From Deltaproteobacteria bacterium RBG_13_61_14 (GTDB taxonomy: Bacteria; RBG-13-61-14): DNA of 14,089 nucleotides. The stretch is taken from positions 18,689-32,777 of the forward strand of contig MGQK01000067.1 of the NCBI GenBank assembly GCA_001797815.1, in the 5' to 3' direction. The position numbers and the translations under genes were made by a program. This document shows, one piece after another, positions 1 to 6,513 of this stretch (positions are counted from its first letter, which is position 1; each line of letters starts with the position of its first letter). The notes under the pieces were generated by a model. The model was given only the letters and a program-made list of their open reading frames with translations. It was not told the DNA's origin and searched no databases.

Positions 1-2251
1 AGACCAGGAGCCCCATCCGCCGCGCTTCCGAAAGATAGGCGAAGGTCGAGTAATAACCGCCCTGGTTCGAGATCACCGCGGCCATGAACTCGGCCGGAAA
101 GTGGGCGCGGAGCCAGGCCGACTTGAAGGAGACCAGCGCGTAGCTGGCCGAGTGGGGCTTGCAAAAGGAATAGCCGCTGAAGGAGAGGATCATCTTCCAG
201 ATTTTCTCGATCACCTCTTCCGCCGCGCCCCGCGCCCGCGCCCCCCGATAAAACTGCTCCCGGTATTCCAGGAGCCGTTTGGTCCGGTGCTTCTTGGACA
301 GGATCTTGCGCAACCCATCGCCGTCAACCGCGTCGAAACCCGCCAGTGCCATGGCCGCCTTGCACACGTCCTCCTGGTAGCACATGATCCCGAACGTCTC
401 CGACAAGAGCTCCTCCAGCACCGGGGGCAGCGGCTCCCACGACCCGCCGTGCAGGCGCCGCACGTATTCACGAATGAAATCATTGGCCGCCGGCCGGATG
501 AGGGAGGAGTGCGCCACCAGCCGCTCGAAGTCGCCGGTCCCGCACTTCTGCTGGAGCTGGCGCATGGCCGGGCTCTCCACGTAAAACACGCCGAGGGTGT
601 CGCCCCGGCTGAGCAGCGCCTGGGTCGCGGGGTCATCCAGGGGGTTGAACTTGGTGTAGAGAATTTCCCTCCCGTAATTCTTCTTGATCGCGGCCAGCGC
701 GTCGCGGATCACGGCCAGGCTGCGGTTCCCGAGCAGGTCAATCTTGACCAGGCCGGCGTCCTCGGTCTGATCCTTTTCCCAGTGGATGATGTTCACGCCC
801 TTGGCCGCGCGCTCGAGCGGCACCCGGCGCACAAGCTCGCCCGGCGCGATTACCACTCCGCCGCAGTGAACCGAGAGGTGGCGGGGGATACCCTCCAGCG
901 CGGTGGCCAGCCTTAAGATCTCGGGCCAGGGCGGATCGAGCTTCAAGTCTTTGAACCTGGGGTGCATCCGCACCAACTCCTCGGCGTTGCCCGCGTCCCA
1001 AAAGCCGCGCATCCGCTTGGTCACCCGGGAGATCTCGCCCTCGGGCAGTCCATACACTTTTGCAACTTCCCGCACCGCGGCCCGGGCCTGGAAAGCCACG
1101 TGGTTCGAGACCATGGCCGCGCCCCGGGCGCCGTATTTGGCGAAGACGTAATCGAGCACGCGATCGCGCTCGTCCCAGGGGAAGTCCACGTCAATGTCGG
1201 GCGGGTCTTTGCGCCCGGGGTTGAGGAACCGCTCGAAGAAGAGGTGGTGGCGGATCGGGTCCACGTGGGTGATCTTCAGGCAGTAGCTGACAATACTCGC
1301 CGCGGCGCTGCCCCGGCCGCAGGTGAGCGGGAAACGCCGGACAATGTCTTCCACCACCAAAAAGTAGTTGGCAAAACCCTTCTGCCGGATGACGTTCAGC
1401 TCGTGGTCCAGACGTTTCCGCACCGCCTCGCCGATCCCGCCGTAGCGCTCCCTGGCCCCGGCCTCGCATTTTTCGCGGAGAAGCTTAACCGCCGCTTCCT
1501 CATCCAGGCCGGCAAAGGCCGGGAAAAGCAGGCGGTCCCAGGGCGGATCGGAGAGCAAGCACTCTTCCGCCACCCGGCCGGCGTTCTCCAGAGCCGACGG
1601 GCAATGAGGCAGCCGGCGGGCGATTTCCGCGGCTGAGGTCAGCCACGCCCCGGGGTCGGCGAGCTCGGCCGGCGGGATCCGGGAGAGCGTGGTGTTGAGG
1701 TCAATGGCGCGAAGCAGGCGGTGGAGGGCTAATTCATCCGGCTCGGCAAAGTAAACATTGCCGGTGGCGACCGGCAAGAGATCCAGCTCGCGGGCCAGCT
1801 TGAGGAGCGCGCGGTCATCGCGGCCCGGCGGCAGCGCCACGTAGAGGTCGCGCCTGACCCCCGCCTGGACAAGAGCCTTGAGTAACACCAGATCATGGCT
1901 CAGAATAATAAGGCCAGCGCGATCTTCCTGAAGATAATTCGCGAGCGAAAAATTCTCTTGCAGGTGCCGGTCGGTGAGGATCTCGCAGAGCCGGGCATAA
2001 CCGGCTTTGTCCCGGACCAGGAGCACGACCTGTTCTTGATCGGTCCGGACCTCGGCCCCCAGGATCGGCTGAATTCCGGCTTCCTTCGCCGCCTGCCAGA
2101 ACCACACCGCGCCGTAAAGCCCGTTCAGGTCGGTAAGCGCGAGCGCGGTCATGCCTGACTCCTTGGCCTTCCGGCAGAGCGCCTCGGGCGAGCTGGCGCC
2201 CCGCAGGAAGCTGTAGTAAGAATGACACTGGAGATGGACAAAACCATTCAT
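1..2251 (-). CDS. dnaE2: DNA polymerase III alpha subunit, error-prone DnaE2/ImuC-like (C-terminus beyond window)
   Basis: Reading the minus strand from ATG 2251 gives 750 uninterrupted codons up to the window edge. The N-terminus (MNGFVHLQCHSYYSFLRGAS) is a PHP domain of C-family DNA polymerases. The palm follows, with GRGSAAASIVSYCL and PPDIDVDF; the two metal-binding aspartates are about D354 and D356, and the third is D505 in KIDLLGNRS, so the polymerase site looks intact. DnaE polymerases synthesise DNA on the sliding clamp; the DnaE2/ImuC subgroup does SOS-induced translesion synthesis. Assignment to that subgroup rests on the HSYYSFLRGAS start and on the ImuB-like gene upstream; a replicative DnaE is the alternative. 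Family members are about 1000-1100 aa, so roughly a third lies outside. The ATG is chosen from the usual family start; its ribosome site is weak, and in-frame GTGs at 2260 and 2278 are possible. The spacer from imuB is filled with repeats. Confidence 0.9.
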   Translation of the reverse strand, partial: MNGFVHLQCHSYYSFLRGASSPEALCRKAKESGMTALALTDLNGLYGAVWFWQAAKEAGIQPILGAEVRTDQEQVVLLVRDKAGYARLCEILTDRHLQENFSLANYLQEDRAGLIILSHDLVLLKALVQAGVRRDLYVALPPGRDDRALLKLARELDLLPVATGNVYFAEPDELALHRLLRAIDLNTTLSRIPPAELADPGAWLTSAAEIARRLPHCPSALENAGRVAEECLLSDPPWDRLLFPAFAGLDEEAAVKLLREKCEAGARERYGGIGEAVRKRLDHELNVIRQKGFANYFLVVEDIVRRFPLTCGRGSAAASIVSYCLKITHVDPIRHHLFFERFLNPGRKDPPDIDVDFPWDERDRVLDYVFAKYGARGAAMVSNHVAFQARAAVREVAKVYGLPEGEISRVTKRMRGFWDAGNAEELVRMHPRFKDLKLDPPWPEILRLATALEGIPRHLSVHCGGVVIAPGELVRRVPLERAAKGVNIIHWEKDQTEDAGLVKIDLLGNRSLAVIRDALAAIKKNYGREILYTKFNPLDDPATQALLSRGDTLGVFYVESPAMRQLQQKCGTGDFERLVAHSSLIRPAANDFIREYVRRLHGGSWEPLPPVLEELLSETFGIMCYQEDVCKAAMALAGFDAVDGDGLRKILSKKHRTKRLLEYREQFYRGARARGAAEEVIEKIWKMILSFSGYSFCKPHSASYALVSFKSAWLRAHFPAEFMAAVISNQGGYYSTFAYLSEARRMGLLV

Positions 2252-2270
2252 GACCGACACCCAAGAATTT

Positions 2271-2355
2271 CCATCCACCGATTTCGCCGATTAACGCGGA
2301 TTTTAAAAGAGAATACCGAGCGCTTTTAATTCTTCTTCTGAATCCGTGAAATCTG
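2271..2355. repeat. Imperfect inverted repeat of the 'GATTTCGCCGATTAACGCGGATT' type
   Basis: The left arm CCGATTTCGCCGATT (from about 2278) pairs imperfectly with AATCCGTGAAATCTG (2341-2355). Inner bases AAAAGAGAAT and ATTCTTCTT extend the pairing, so the segment could fold as a long hairpin. It begins 20 bp upstream of the dnaE start. The sequence type resembles dispersed intergenic repeats of many uncultured bacterial genomes; that comparison is from memory. Confidence 0.6.
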
Positions 2356-2380
2356 CTCAGGAAATACACCGGATTCCCCC

Positions 2381-2426
2381 TCACCCTAACCCTCTCCCTC
2401 GAGGGGAGAGGGGAGGGAGAGGGTGA
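2381..2426. repeat. Polypyrimidine/polypurine hairpin repeat (TCACCCTAACCCTCTCCC type)
   Basis: The left arm TCACCCTAACCCTCTCCCTC (2381-2400) is followed directly by a G/A-rich arm beginning GAGGGGAGAG and ending GAGAGGGTGA (2401-2426). Together they make a long imperfect palindrome with almost no loop. A related C-rich/G-rich palindrome lies at 6684-6734. No T-run follows on either strand, so it does not look like a standard terminator. It is best called a dispersed intergenic repeat. Confidence 0.7.
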
Positions 2427-2529
2427 TTCCCGGCTGCAAGGGCATTTTCATGATTTCAGGGTGCCGCCTTGCGGCATGAACGACTGCATTGCAATCCGGC
2501 AACATCTTTTTATTTGGAAAGATAATTTC

Positions 2530-2716
2530 AACCGCAGATCAACGCGGATGAACGCGGATGGAAAAACAAAAAAGATATCTATCCACGAAGGAACACGAAG
2601 GGACACGAAGAAAAGAAGCCGTATTAAATTCCCTTACCTTCGCGATCATTCGTGTCTTTTCGTGGATAAATCCTTTCTTCCTCTTCATTTGCGTTTATCC
2701 GCGTCCATCTGCGGTT
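2530..2716. repeat. Nested double inverted repeat, 187 bp, two repeat families
   Basis: The outer arms are 2530-2555 and 2691-2716. They begin AACCGCAGAT and end ATCTGCGGTT, a perfect 10-bp match, and pair over 26 bp with three mismatches. Inside them lies a second pair, 2581-2600 and 2648-2667, built on CCACGAAGGAACACGAAG and TTCGTGTCTTTTCGTGG with about four mismatches. The left arms also contain short tandem units: ACGCGGATGA twice and RACACGAAGG twice. No credible ORF with a ribosome site lies here. The element sits in the imuB-dnaE spacer; 2427-2529 holds only a small hairpin (TGCCGC-CTT-GCGGCA, 2462-2476). Confidence 0.8.
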
Positions 2717-2764
2717 TCCAATTCTTCTTCGGTTGCGGCCCGGCCGCGCTGGGTAATCTGCGAA

Positions 2765-3955
2765 TCATCCTCTTCCTCTTAACTCCTTCTGCGGCATCGG
2801 TGGACATCTCCCGTAGCGCAGCGCCGCCTCGCCGAAGCGCGACCGGAGCCGATCCAGGGCCGCGACCAGGCCGCGTTCTTTGACCTCTGCCGCAGCCTCG
2901 GGAAACAGGCGGAGCTGACGCGGCTCGGGGCTCAGCTCCTTCAAGCTCAAGCCCAGGTAGCGCACCCGCGTCCGCCGGGTCCAGACGCTCTCCAAGAGCC
3001 GCTTGGCCGCGCCAAAAAGCGCGCCGTCCAAGTCCGTAGGATCGGTCAGCCTCACTTGCCGCCAAGCCGAGACGTGGTCGGCATAAGTGAGCTCCAGCCG
3101 GACCATCCCGGCCCGATGCTGGACTTGGCGCAGGCGCCGGCCGGCCCGCTCGACTAAAAGGTAGAGCACACCCAGGACCACCCGGTCGTCGTTGGAATCT
3201 TCGGCCAGGGTCTCCTCCTCCCGGATCGCGAGCGCCCGCTCGGCCGGCCGCACCGGGGAATCGTCCCGGCCGAGCGCATAGCGGTGCAAGCGATAGCCGA
3301 GAGAGCCGAAGGCCAGGAACAGGTGCTCGGGCGATATCCCGGCCAACTCGCCCACCCGGCCGATATTCAATTCCGAAAGCTTGACCTCGGCCGCTTCCCC
3401 GATCCCGGGCAGGACCTCCACCGGCAGCGGGGCCAGGAAGACGCGCTCGCCGCCGGGGAACACGTCGCACACGCCCCGGGGCCGGATCACCCGCGAGGCC
3501 ACCCGGCTCACCAGCTTGTTCGTGGCCAACCCCACGGCGCTCCGGAGCGAAAAGCGCGCCTTTAGCTCCTTCTGGATCTTCGCGCCAGTGTCCACCGCGG
3601 GGCCGAAGAGACGGCGGGTGCCGGTGAGGTCGAGAAAGAGGTGCCCGGCGCGCCAGGGCTCGATCAGGGGCGAGTATTGATCCAGATAAGTTTGCAGCGC
3701 GGCCGCGGCCTTGCGGTAGAGCGGCTCGTTGGGCGGGATCACGATCAGCCCCCGGCAGAATTTTCTGGCGACCGCCACCGGCATGCCCTTGCGCACGCCC
3801 TCAAGATAAGCCTCGCGCGAGACCGAGAGCGCCACCGCCCGGGGCGAGTTCGCCGGCGCGATCACCACCGGCCGCTCCCGCAGCGCCGAATCCTTCACCC
3901 GCTCGACCCCGATGGGGAAGGCGGAGACGTTGATATGTAACACGTCGCGGTCCAT
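2765..3955 (-). CDS. imuB: ImuB-like, catalytically dead Y-family polymerase homologue (SOS mutasome adaptor)
   Basis: This 396-aa protein aligns along its length with the DinB/ImuB Y-family: palm 1-165, helix-hairpin-helix thumb near VLPGIGEAAEVKLSEL (181-196), little finger about 240-340. The catalytic acids are gone. The N-terminal motif reads HINVSAFP, where DinB has HVDMDCFF, so N9 and S11 replace the aspartates and P14 the steric-gate Phe. The second motif reads IEPWRAGHLFLDLTG instead of IEPLSLDEAYLDVT, so G104 and H105 replace Asp-Glu. A clamp-binding peptide RQLRLF (346-351) is kept. ImuB proteins characteristically lack these acids and bridge the sliding clamp to DnaE2, which is the inferred role here. 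It is shorter than typical ImuB (about 500 aa), missing much of the usual C-terminal extension. GAGG lies 10 nt before the ATG. dnaE2 follows after a 513-bp repeat-filled spacer. Confidence 0.85.
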   Translation of the reverse strand: MDRDVLHINVSAFPIGVERVKDSALRERPVVIAPANSPRAVALSVSREAYLEGVRKGMPVAVARKFCRGLIVIPPNEPLYRKAAAALQTYLDQYSPLIEPWRAGHLFLDLTGTRRLFGPAVDTGAKIQKELKARFSLRSAVGLATNKLVSRVASRVIRPRGVCDVFPGGERVFLAPLPVEVLPGIGEAAEVKLSELNIGRVGELAGISPEHLFLAFGSLGYRLHRYALGRDDSPVRPAERALAIREEETLAEDSNDDRVVLGVLYLLVERAGRRLRQVQHRAGMVRLELTYADHVSAWRQVRLTDPTDLDGALFGAAKRLLESVWTRRTRVRYLGLSLKELSPEPRQLRLFPEAAAEVKERGLVAALDRLRSRFGEAALRYGRCPPMPQKELRGRG

Positions 3956-3967
3956 GGGAAGAAGACC

Positions 3968-4010
3968 TCACGCCAAGACGCCAAGGGGCAAAGGCGCTAA
4001 GAAGAAAAGA
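3968..4010. repeat. Dispersed repeat, 'CACGCCAAGACGCCAAGG' type, copy 1
   Basis: TCACGCCAAGACGCCAAGG followed by GCAAAGGCGCTAAGAAG is a degenerate tandem of an A(A/C)GRCGC-like unit. A same-orientation relative lies at 6592-6619. It occupies the imuB 5' flank, beginning 13 bp from the start codon. It shows no open reading frame or hairpin of its own. Confidence 0.6.
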
Positions 4011-4041
4011 ATCGAGGGTCCTATCTGGTGGCTGCGCCTGT

Positions 4042-4065
4042 AGGGGCATGGCATGCCATGCCCCT
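4042..4065. repeat. Perfect 24-bp palindrome between the unknown gene and imuB
   Basis: Half-site AGGGGCATGGCA is followed at once by its exact reverse complement, giving a loop-free 24-bp palindrome; a T/G wobble and a G-C pair extend it by two bases on each side. It lies in the 158-bp gap before imuB. No T-run follows on the minus strand, so intrinsic termination is not supported. It could be a dispersed palindromic repeat, an mRNA-processing hairpin or a protein-binding site. Confidence 0.75.
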
Positions 4066-4113
4066 GCCTTCTTACTTGAATCCTTTGGATAACTTAAACT
4101 TAAAGAAAGCTGG

Positions 4114-4884
4114 CTACCTCTTCTTGGGCCAAAAAACTCCTAGCACAATCCAACTTGTGGGGTGTTGGAAAAGAGTCCCAACAAAAAAATGTGTGTCTTT
4201 ACCTGAATCACACATCTCATCGTAATATTTTTGCCGAACTTTTTGAGCGGCGATATTAGGATCGCTGAACTTATCCCTCATCTGGCGATAAAGCTGTCCG
4301 AGTTCCCAATCTTCGATCATCATGGTGTGCCCCTGACATTCGGGGTTGTCGCAAGTAAAAACATAGGAGAACTTAAATGGAATTTTCTCCAAAGGCTTCT
4401 GGTCCGGCCCGAACAATCTTTGCTGTTGAAATACAGTTTTCCATTGAGGTTTCCAATCTGGCTCCACAGGTTCGATGCGGAAATCTTGCACATACTTTGG
4501 TCGAACGATGCCAAGAGAAGTCTTGTCAGCCTCTTGTTTCTTCCAAAGTTCTTCCATGGTATGAGTACCCTTGGCCAGAACATATTTTCTGCGCTCCGCC
4601 CAATTCCGCTTGGTATCAAGCCGGGCAAGGGGTTGGATTGTGTCTACCTTGGGTCGGAAACTTTCCTTGCGTGGATCATTCGGATGCTTCACAACCTCCA
4701 ATTCGATCCACTGATATTTTTTGTACCACTGACAGTAGGGCTGGTAGCGATAGTCAATGGGGTAAAGTCGGATCCAATCTCCGTTTTCCAAAACCCCTGC
4801 CGTGCATACCAGTTCTTGGTAAGACTTGGAAGGTAGAGGATAAGTCTTAACCGTGATTAAAACCTTACGTTTCTCATAATTCAT
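4114..4884 (-). CDS. Unrecognised 256-aa protein with a CX4CX2H putative metal site
   Basis: I do not recognise this family. The start is the ATG at 4884 (MNYEKRKVLITVKTYPLPSK). It overlaps the upstream stop codon as ATGA and has GGAGG eight bases further up, whereas the longer reading lies inside the upstream gene. The N-terminal third is beta-rich (RKVLITVKTYP, ELVCTAGVLENGDWIRLYPI, YQWIELEVVKHP). The middle is charged and Trp-rich. Residues 171-195 hold CDNPECQGH (C178, C183, H186), possibly binding zinc, followed by IEDWELGQLYRQM. The C-terminus reads DTHFFVGT and HPTSWIVLGVFWPKK. No signal peptide or membrane segment is seen. Base composition is well below its neighbours' (24 of 60 G+C at 4201-4260). 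Its coupling to the DUF488 gene argues for a joint function; I cannot name the reaction. Confidence 0.85.
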   Translation of the reverse strand: MNYEKRKVLITVKTYPLPSKSYQELVCTAGVLENGDWIRLYPIDYRYQPYCQWYKKYQWIELEVVKHPNDPRKESFRPKVDTIQPLARLDTKRNWAERRKYVLAKGTHTMEELWKKQEADKTSLGIVRPKYVQDFRIEPVEPDWKPQWKTVFQQQRLFGPDQKPLEKIPFKFSYVFTCDNPECQGHTMMIEDWELGQLYRQMRDKFSDPNIAAQKVRQKYYDEMCDSGKDTHFFVGTLFQHPTSWIVLGVFWPKKR

Positions 4885-5759
4885 CTTGCCTCCAGATGAT
4901 GAACAGGCAGCCCTGAATTCCGGGCCAATGCTTGGGCTAGACGACTCCGATGGCAACTATTCGCGTCCGCTTCCACGCATAACAAAGCCGTAGGCTGAGT
5001 CCGAATCAACCTTAAAGCTTGGCCCATAGCCTCTTGATGGCGAGGCAAAATCGCTTTTTCATAGCGATTCAGTAAGGCCCGACGGGATGCCGGTGTGCTC
5101 AAGTTTTCTCTTTGTTCCTGGGGGACACCCAACTCAGGGAGATGCCGATATTCGATGCCCACCTTGGAGCAAAATTCTGCCAGGGCATTTTGGGTGAAGC
5201 CCCACTTCCGCGACCAGGGGTTGTTCCGGACATCCAAAATTTGTTTGATTCCGTGCTGGATGCAGGCGTTGAGAAAGCCATCCACTGACGTTCCCTCGTA
5301 GCCAATGGTGTAGATGGAAATTGGAGCCACGGGAGGAGAAGAAGATTGCGCCTTGAGCTCGCTAAAGTAAGTAAACCTGGGGTAGCGGTCATAAATTATC
5401 TTAATCAAGTGGTGATCCGAAACGCGGGAAAACCGCCGCTCGATCTTGGCTACCCCTTCGCGAAGCGAGACCGGCATCTTTTCCACTTCCTCTGCCGCTT
5501 CAGTTTTCCGAGTTTTGAGAATTTCTAAATCCTCATCCCCTCGAATCCATCCATCTCGCGCCAACTCGTTGAGATCGCGATAAAGCGCAAAAGAGAACGG
5601 CCCATATTTATATGGCAAAAAGTCATAAAACGGCCCTCGCTCTCCCTCAGGCAACTCTTGGGCAACCAAAAATGCCATCTTCACCAGCCGAGTTTTAGAA
5701 GGCGACCCCTGATGTCCCAGCAGGAAAGAAAGAATGACTCTTTGCGCGTTTCTCATCAT
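4881..5759 (-). CDS. Panacea-like domain fused to DUF488
   Basis: The 292-aa protein has two parts. Residues 1-135 resemble the Panacea/SocA-like (DUF4065) or YwgA-like helical domain: KMAFLVAQE, then PFYDFLPYKYGPFSFALYRD and LNELARDGWI. Residues 147-292 are a full DUF488 domain: TIGYEG (151-156), ILDVRNNPWSRKWGF (174-188), RHLPELGVP, LLCVEADANSCHRSRLA (259-275) and VHHLE. The conserved Cys/His motif CX8CHR is intact (C261, C269, H270). DUF488 has no established reaction; Panacea domains are known as antitoxin or chaperone-like domains. The start is the ATG at 5759, preceded by GGAGG and GAGGAAAAT; a second ATG follows immediately. It starts 43 bp after lexA on the same strand and overlaps the next gene by 4 bp. 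G+C is lower than lexA's (33 of 60 at 5041-5100 against 43 of 60 at 6121-6180), suggesting acquisition by transfer. Confidence 0.85.
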   Translation of the reverse strand: MMRNAQRVILSFLLGHQGSPSKTRLVKMAFLVAQELPEGERGPFYDFLPYKYGPFSFALYRDLNELARDGWIRGDEDLEILKTRKTEAAEEVEKMPVSLREGVAKIERRFSRVSDHHLIKIIYDRYPRFTYFSELKAQSSSPPVAPISIYTIGYEGTSVDGFLNACIQHGIKQILDVRNNPWSRKWGFTQNALAEFCSKVGIEYRHLPELGVPQEQRENLSTPASRRALLNRYEKAILPRHQEAMGQALRLIRTQPTALLCVEADANSCHRSRLAQALARNSGLPVHHLEAR

Positions 5760-5802
5760 ATTTTCCTCAACCTCCTGCGGCGATTATAGCCGAAGGAAGG
5801 AA

Positions 5803-6402
5803 TTACCGATACGTCCTCATCAACCCGATCACCACACCCTGGATCTTCACCTGGTCCGCGGCCACGGTGATCGGTTCCATGGCCGGGTTGGCCGGCCGCA
5901 GTTCCACCAACTTCCCTTGCCGAAAAAACTTCTTGACCGTGGCCTCACCCTCGATCAGCGCCACCACGGTCTGGCCGTTCTCCGCGCTCTCCTGCTTCTT
6001 GACCAGGATCAGATCCCCATCGTGGATGCCGTCCTCAATCATCGAGTCGCCCTTCACCTTGAGCGCAAAACACTCCCCGCCCCGGAGCAAACTCTCCGGC
6101 ACCTCCACCTGGTCCGGCACCTCCACCGCCTCAATCGGCTCTCCCGCCGCCACCGCGCCCAAAAGCGGCAACCTCACCCCCGGCCGGCCCCGGCCCACCA
6201 GAGCGAGCGCCCGCTTCTGGCTGGCCCAAGGCGAGCGCAGATACCCCTTCCGCTCCAACTGCTTCAGGTGCTTGAAGACCGTGCTCAAGGAGCTCAGGCC
6301 CAGCCCCTGCCGGATTTCCTCGTAAGACGGCGCGGTGCCCTGCTCCTCAAAATACTCCTCCAAGAAGCTGTAAACCTCTTGCTGGCGACGGGTCAGGTTC
6401 AT
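5803..6402 (-). CDS. lexA: LexA repressor, SOS regulator and self-cleaving serine peptidase
   Basis: The protein is 199 aa, the usual LexA length. It begins MNLTRRQQEVYSFLEEYF. The N-terminal winged helix-turn-helix spans about 25-58 (SYEEIRQGLGLSSLSTVFKHL). The autocleavage bond is Ala86-Gly87 in GAVAAGEP. The catalytic dyad is Ser120 in KGDSM and Lys157 in EATVKKF. LexA represses SOS genes by binding DNA as a dimer; RecA filaments on single-stranded DNA trigger its self-cleavage. The ATG at 6402 is chosen because homology starts there and GGAG lies 7 nt upstream; a longer reading to 6489 would run through leader repeats. Promoter, possible operator and a structured leader lie just upstream. 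It heads the co-oriented block leading to imuB and dnaE2, and probably controls it. Confidence 0.97.
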   Translation of the reverse strand: MNLTRRQQEVYSFLEEYFEEQGTAPSYEEIRQGLGLSSLSTVFKHLKQLERKGYLRSPWASQKRALALVGRGRPGVRLPLLGAVAAGEPIEAVEVPDQVEVPESLLRGGECFALKVKGDSMIEDGIHDGDLILVKKQESAENGQTVVALIEGEATVKKFFRQGKLVELRPANPAMEPITVAADQVKIQGVVIGLMRTYR

Positions 6403-6404
6403 GA

Positions 6405-6490
6405 TTTCGCTCCGCGAAAGTTCCCAGTTGGCGGTTGGTGGTTGACGGAAAGATCTCTTCTCCGAAAACCGCGAACCGCCAACCGTCAAC
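6405..6490 (-). promoter_or_regulatory. Structured lexA 5' leader with alternative stems
   Basis: In the minus-strand transcript a 15-base hairpin TTTCGC-GGA-GCGAAA (6419 to 6405) ends two bases before the lexA ATG and holds the GGAG ribosome site in its loop and first stem base. Upstream, the segment 6490-6473 can pair with 6444-6427 (GTTGACGGTTGGCGGTT against AACCACCAACCGCCAAC, about 15 of 17). Alternatively GTTGACGG (6490-6483) pairs perfectly with CCGTCAAC (6448-6441). The two registers exclude each other. This may be a decayed repeat or a real translational control element. Confidence 0.5.
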
Positions 6491-6494
6491 TATC

Positions 6495-6513
6495 CCTATA
6501 GGAGAATATTAGG
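6495..6513 (-). promoter_or_regulatory. Candidate LexA operator at the lexA start site
   Basis: The minus strand reads CCTAATATTCTCCTATAGG, which contains a perfect 8-bp palindrome CCTATAGG (6495-6502) and outer CCTA/TAGG arms. It overlaps the -10 box and the expected transcription start, where autoregulating LexA sites usually lie. It matches no LexA box I know. The 158 bp upstream of imuB do not repeat it convincingly, so this is positional inference only. Confidence 0.3.

Noticed and set aside
101-1636. Plus-strand frames of 271 and 224 codons
   Set aside because: They lie antisense to the dnaE coding frame, whose catalytic motifs are unambiguous.
2530-2716. CRISPR-like array from the short tandem ACGCGGATGA and ACACGAAGG units
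   Set aside because: The units are about 10 bp, adjacent without spacers, and arranged as inverted arms; no cas genes are present.
2461-2883. Plus-strand frame of 140 codons in the imuB-dnaE spacer
   Set aside because: It runs through the nested inverted repeats and into antisense imuB, with no family match and no convincing ribosome site.
4042-4065. Palindrome as an intrinsic terminator of the lexA-to-unknown-gene transcript
   Set aside because: It has no loop and no U-run follows on either strand.
5783-5788. TATAAT on the minus strand between lexA and the DUF488 gene
   Set aside because: No -35-like hexamer lies 16-18 bp upstream (TATCGG, ATCGGT and GTATCG are found), so a separate promoter is not supported.
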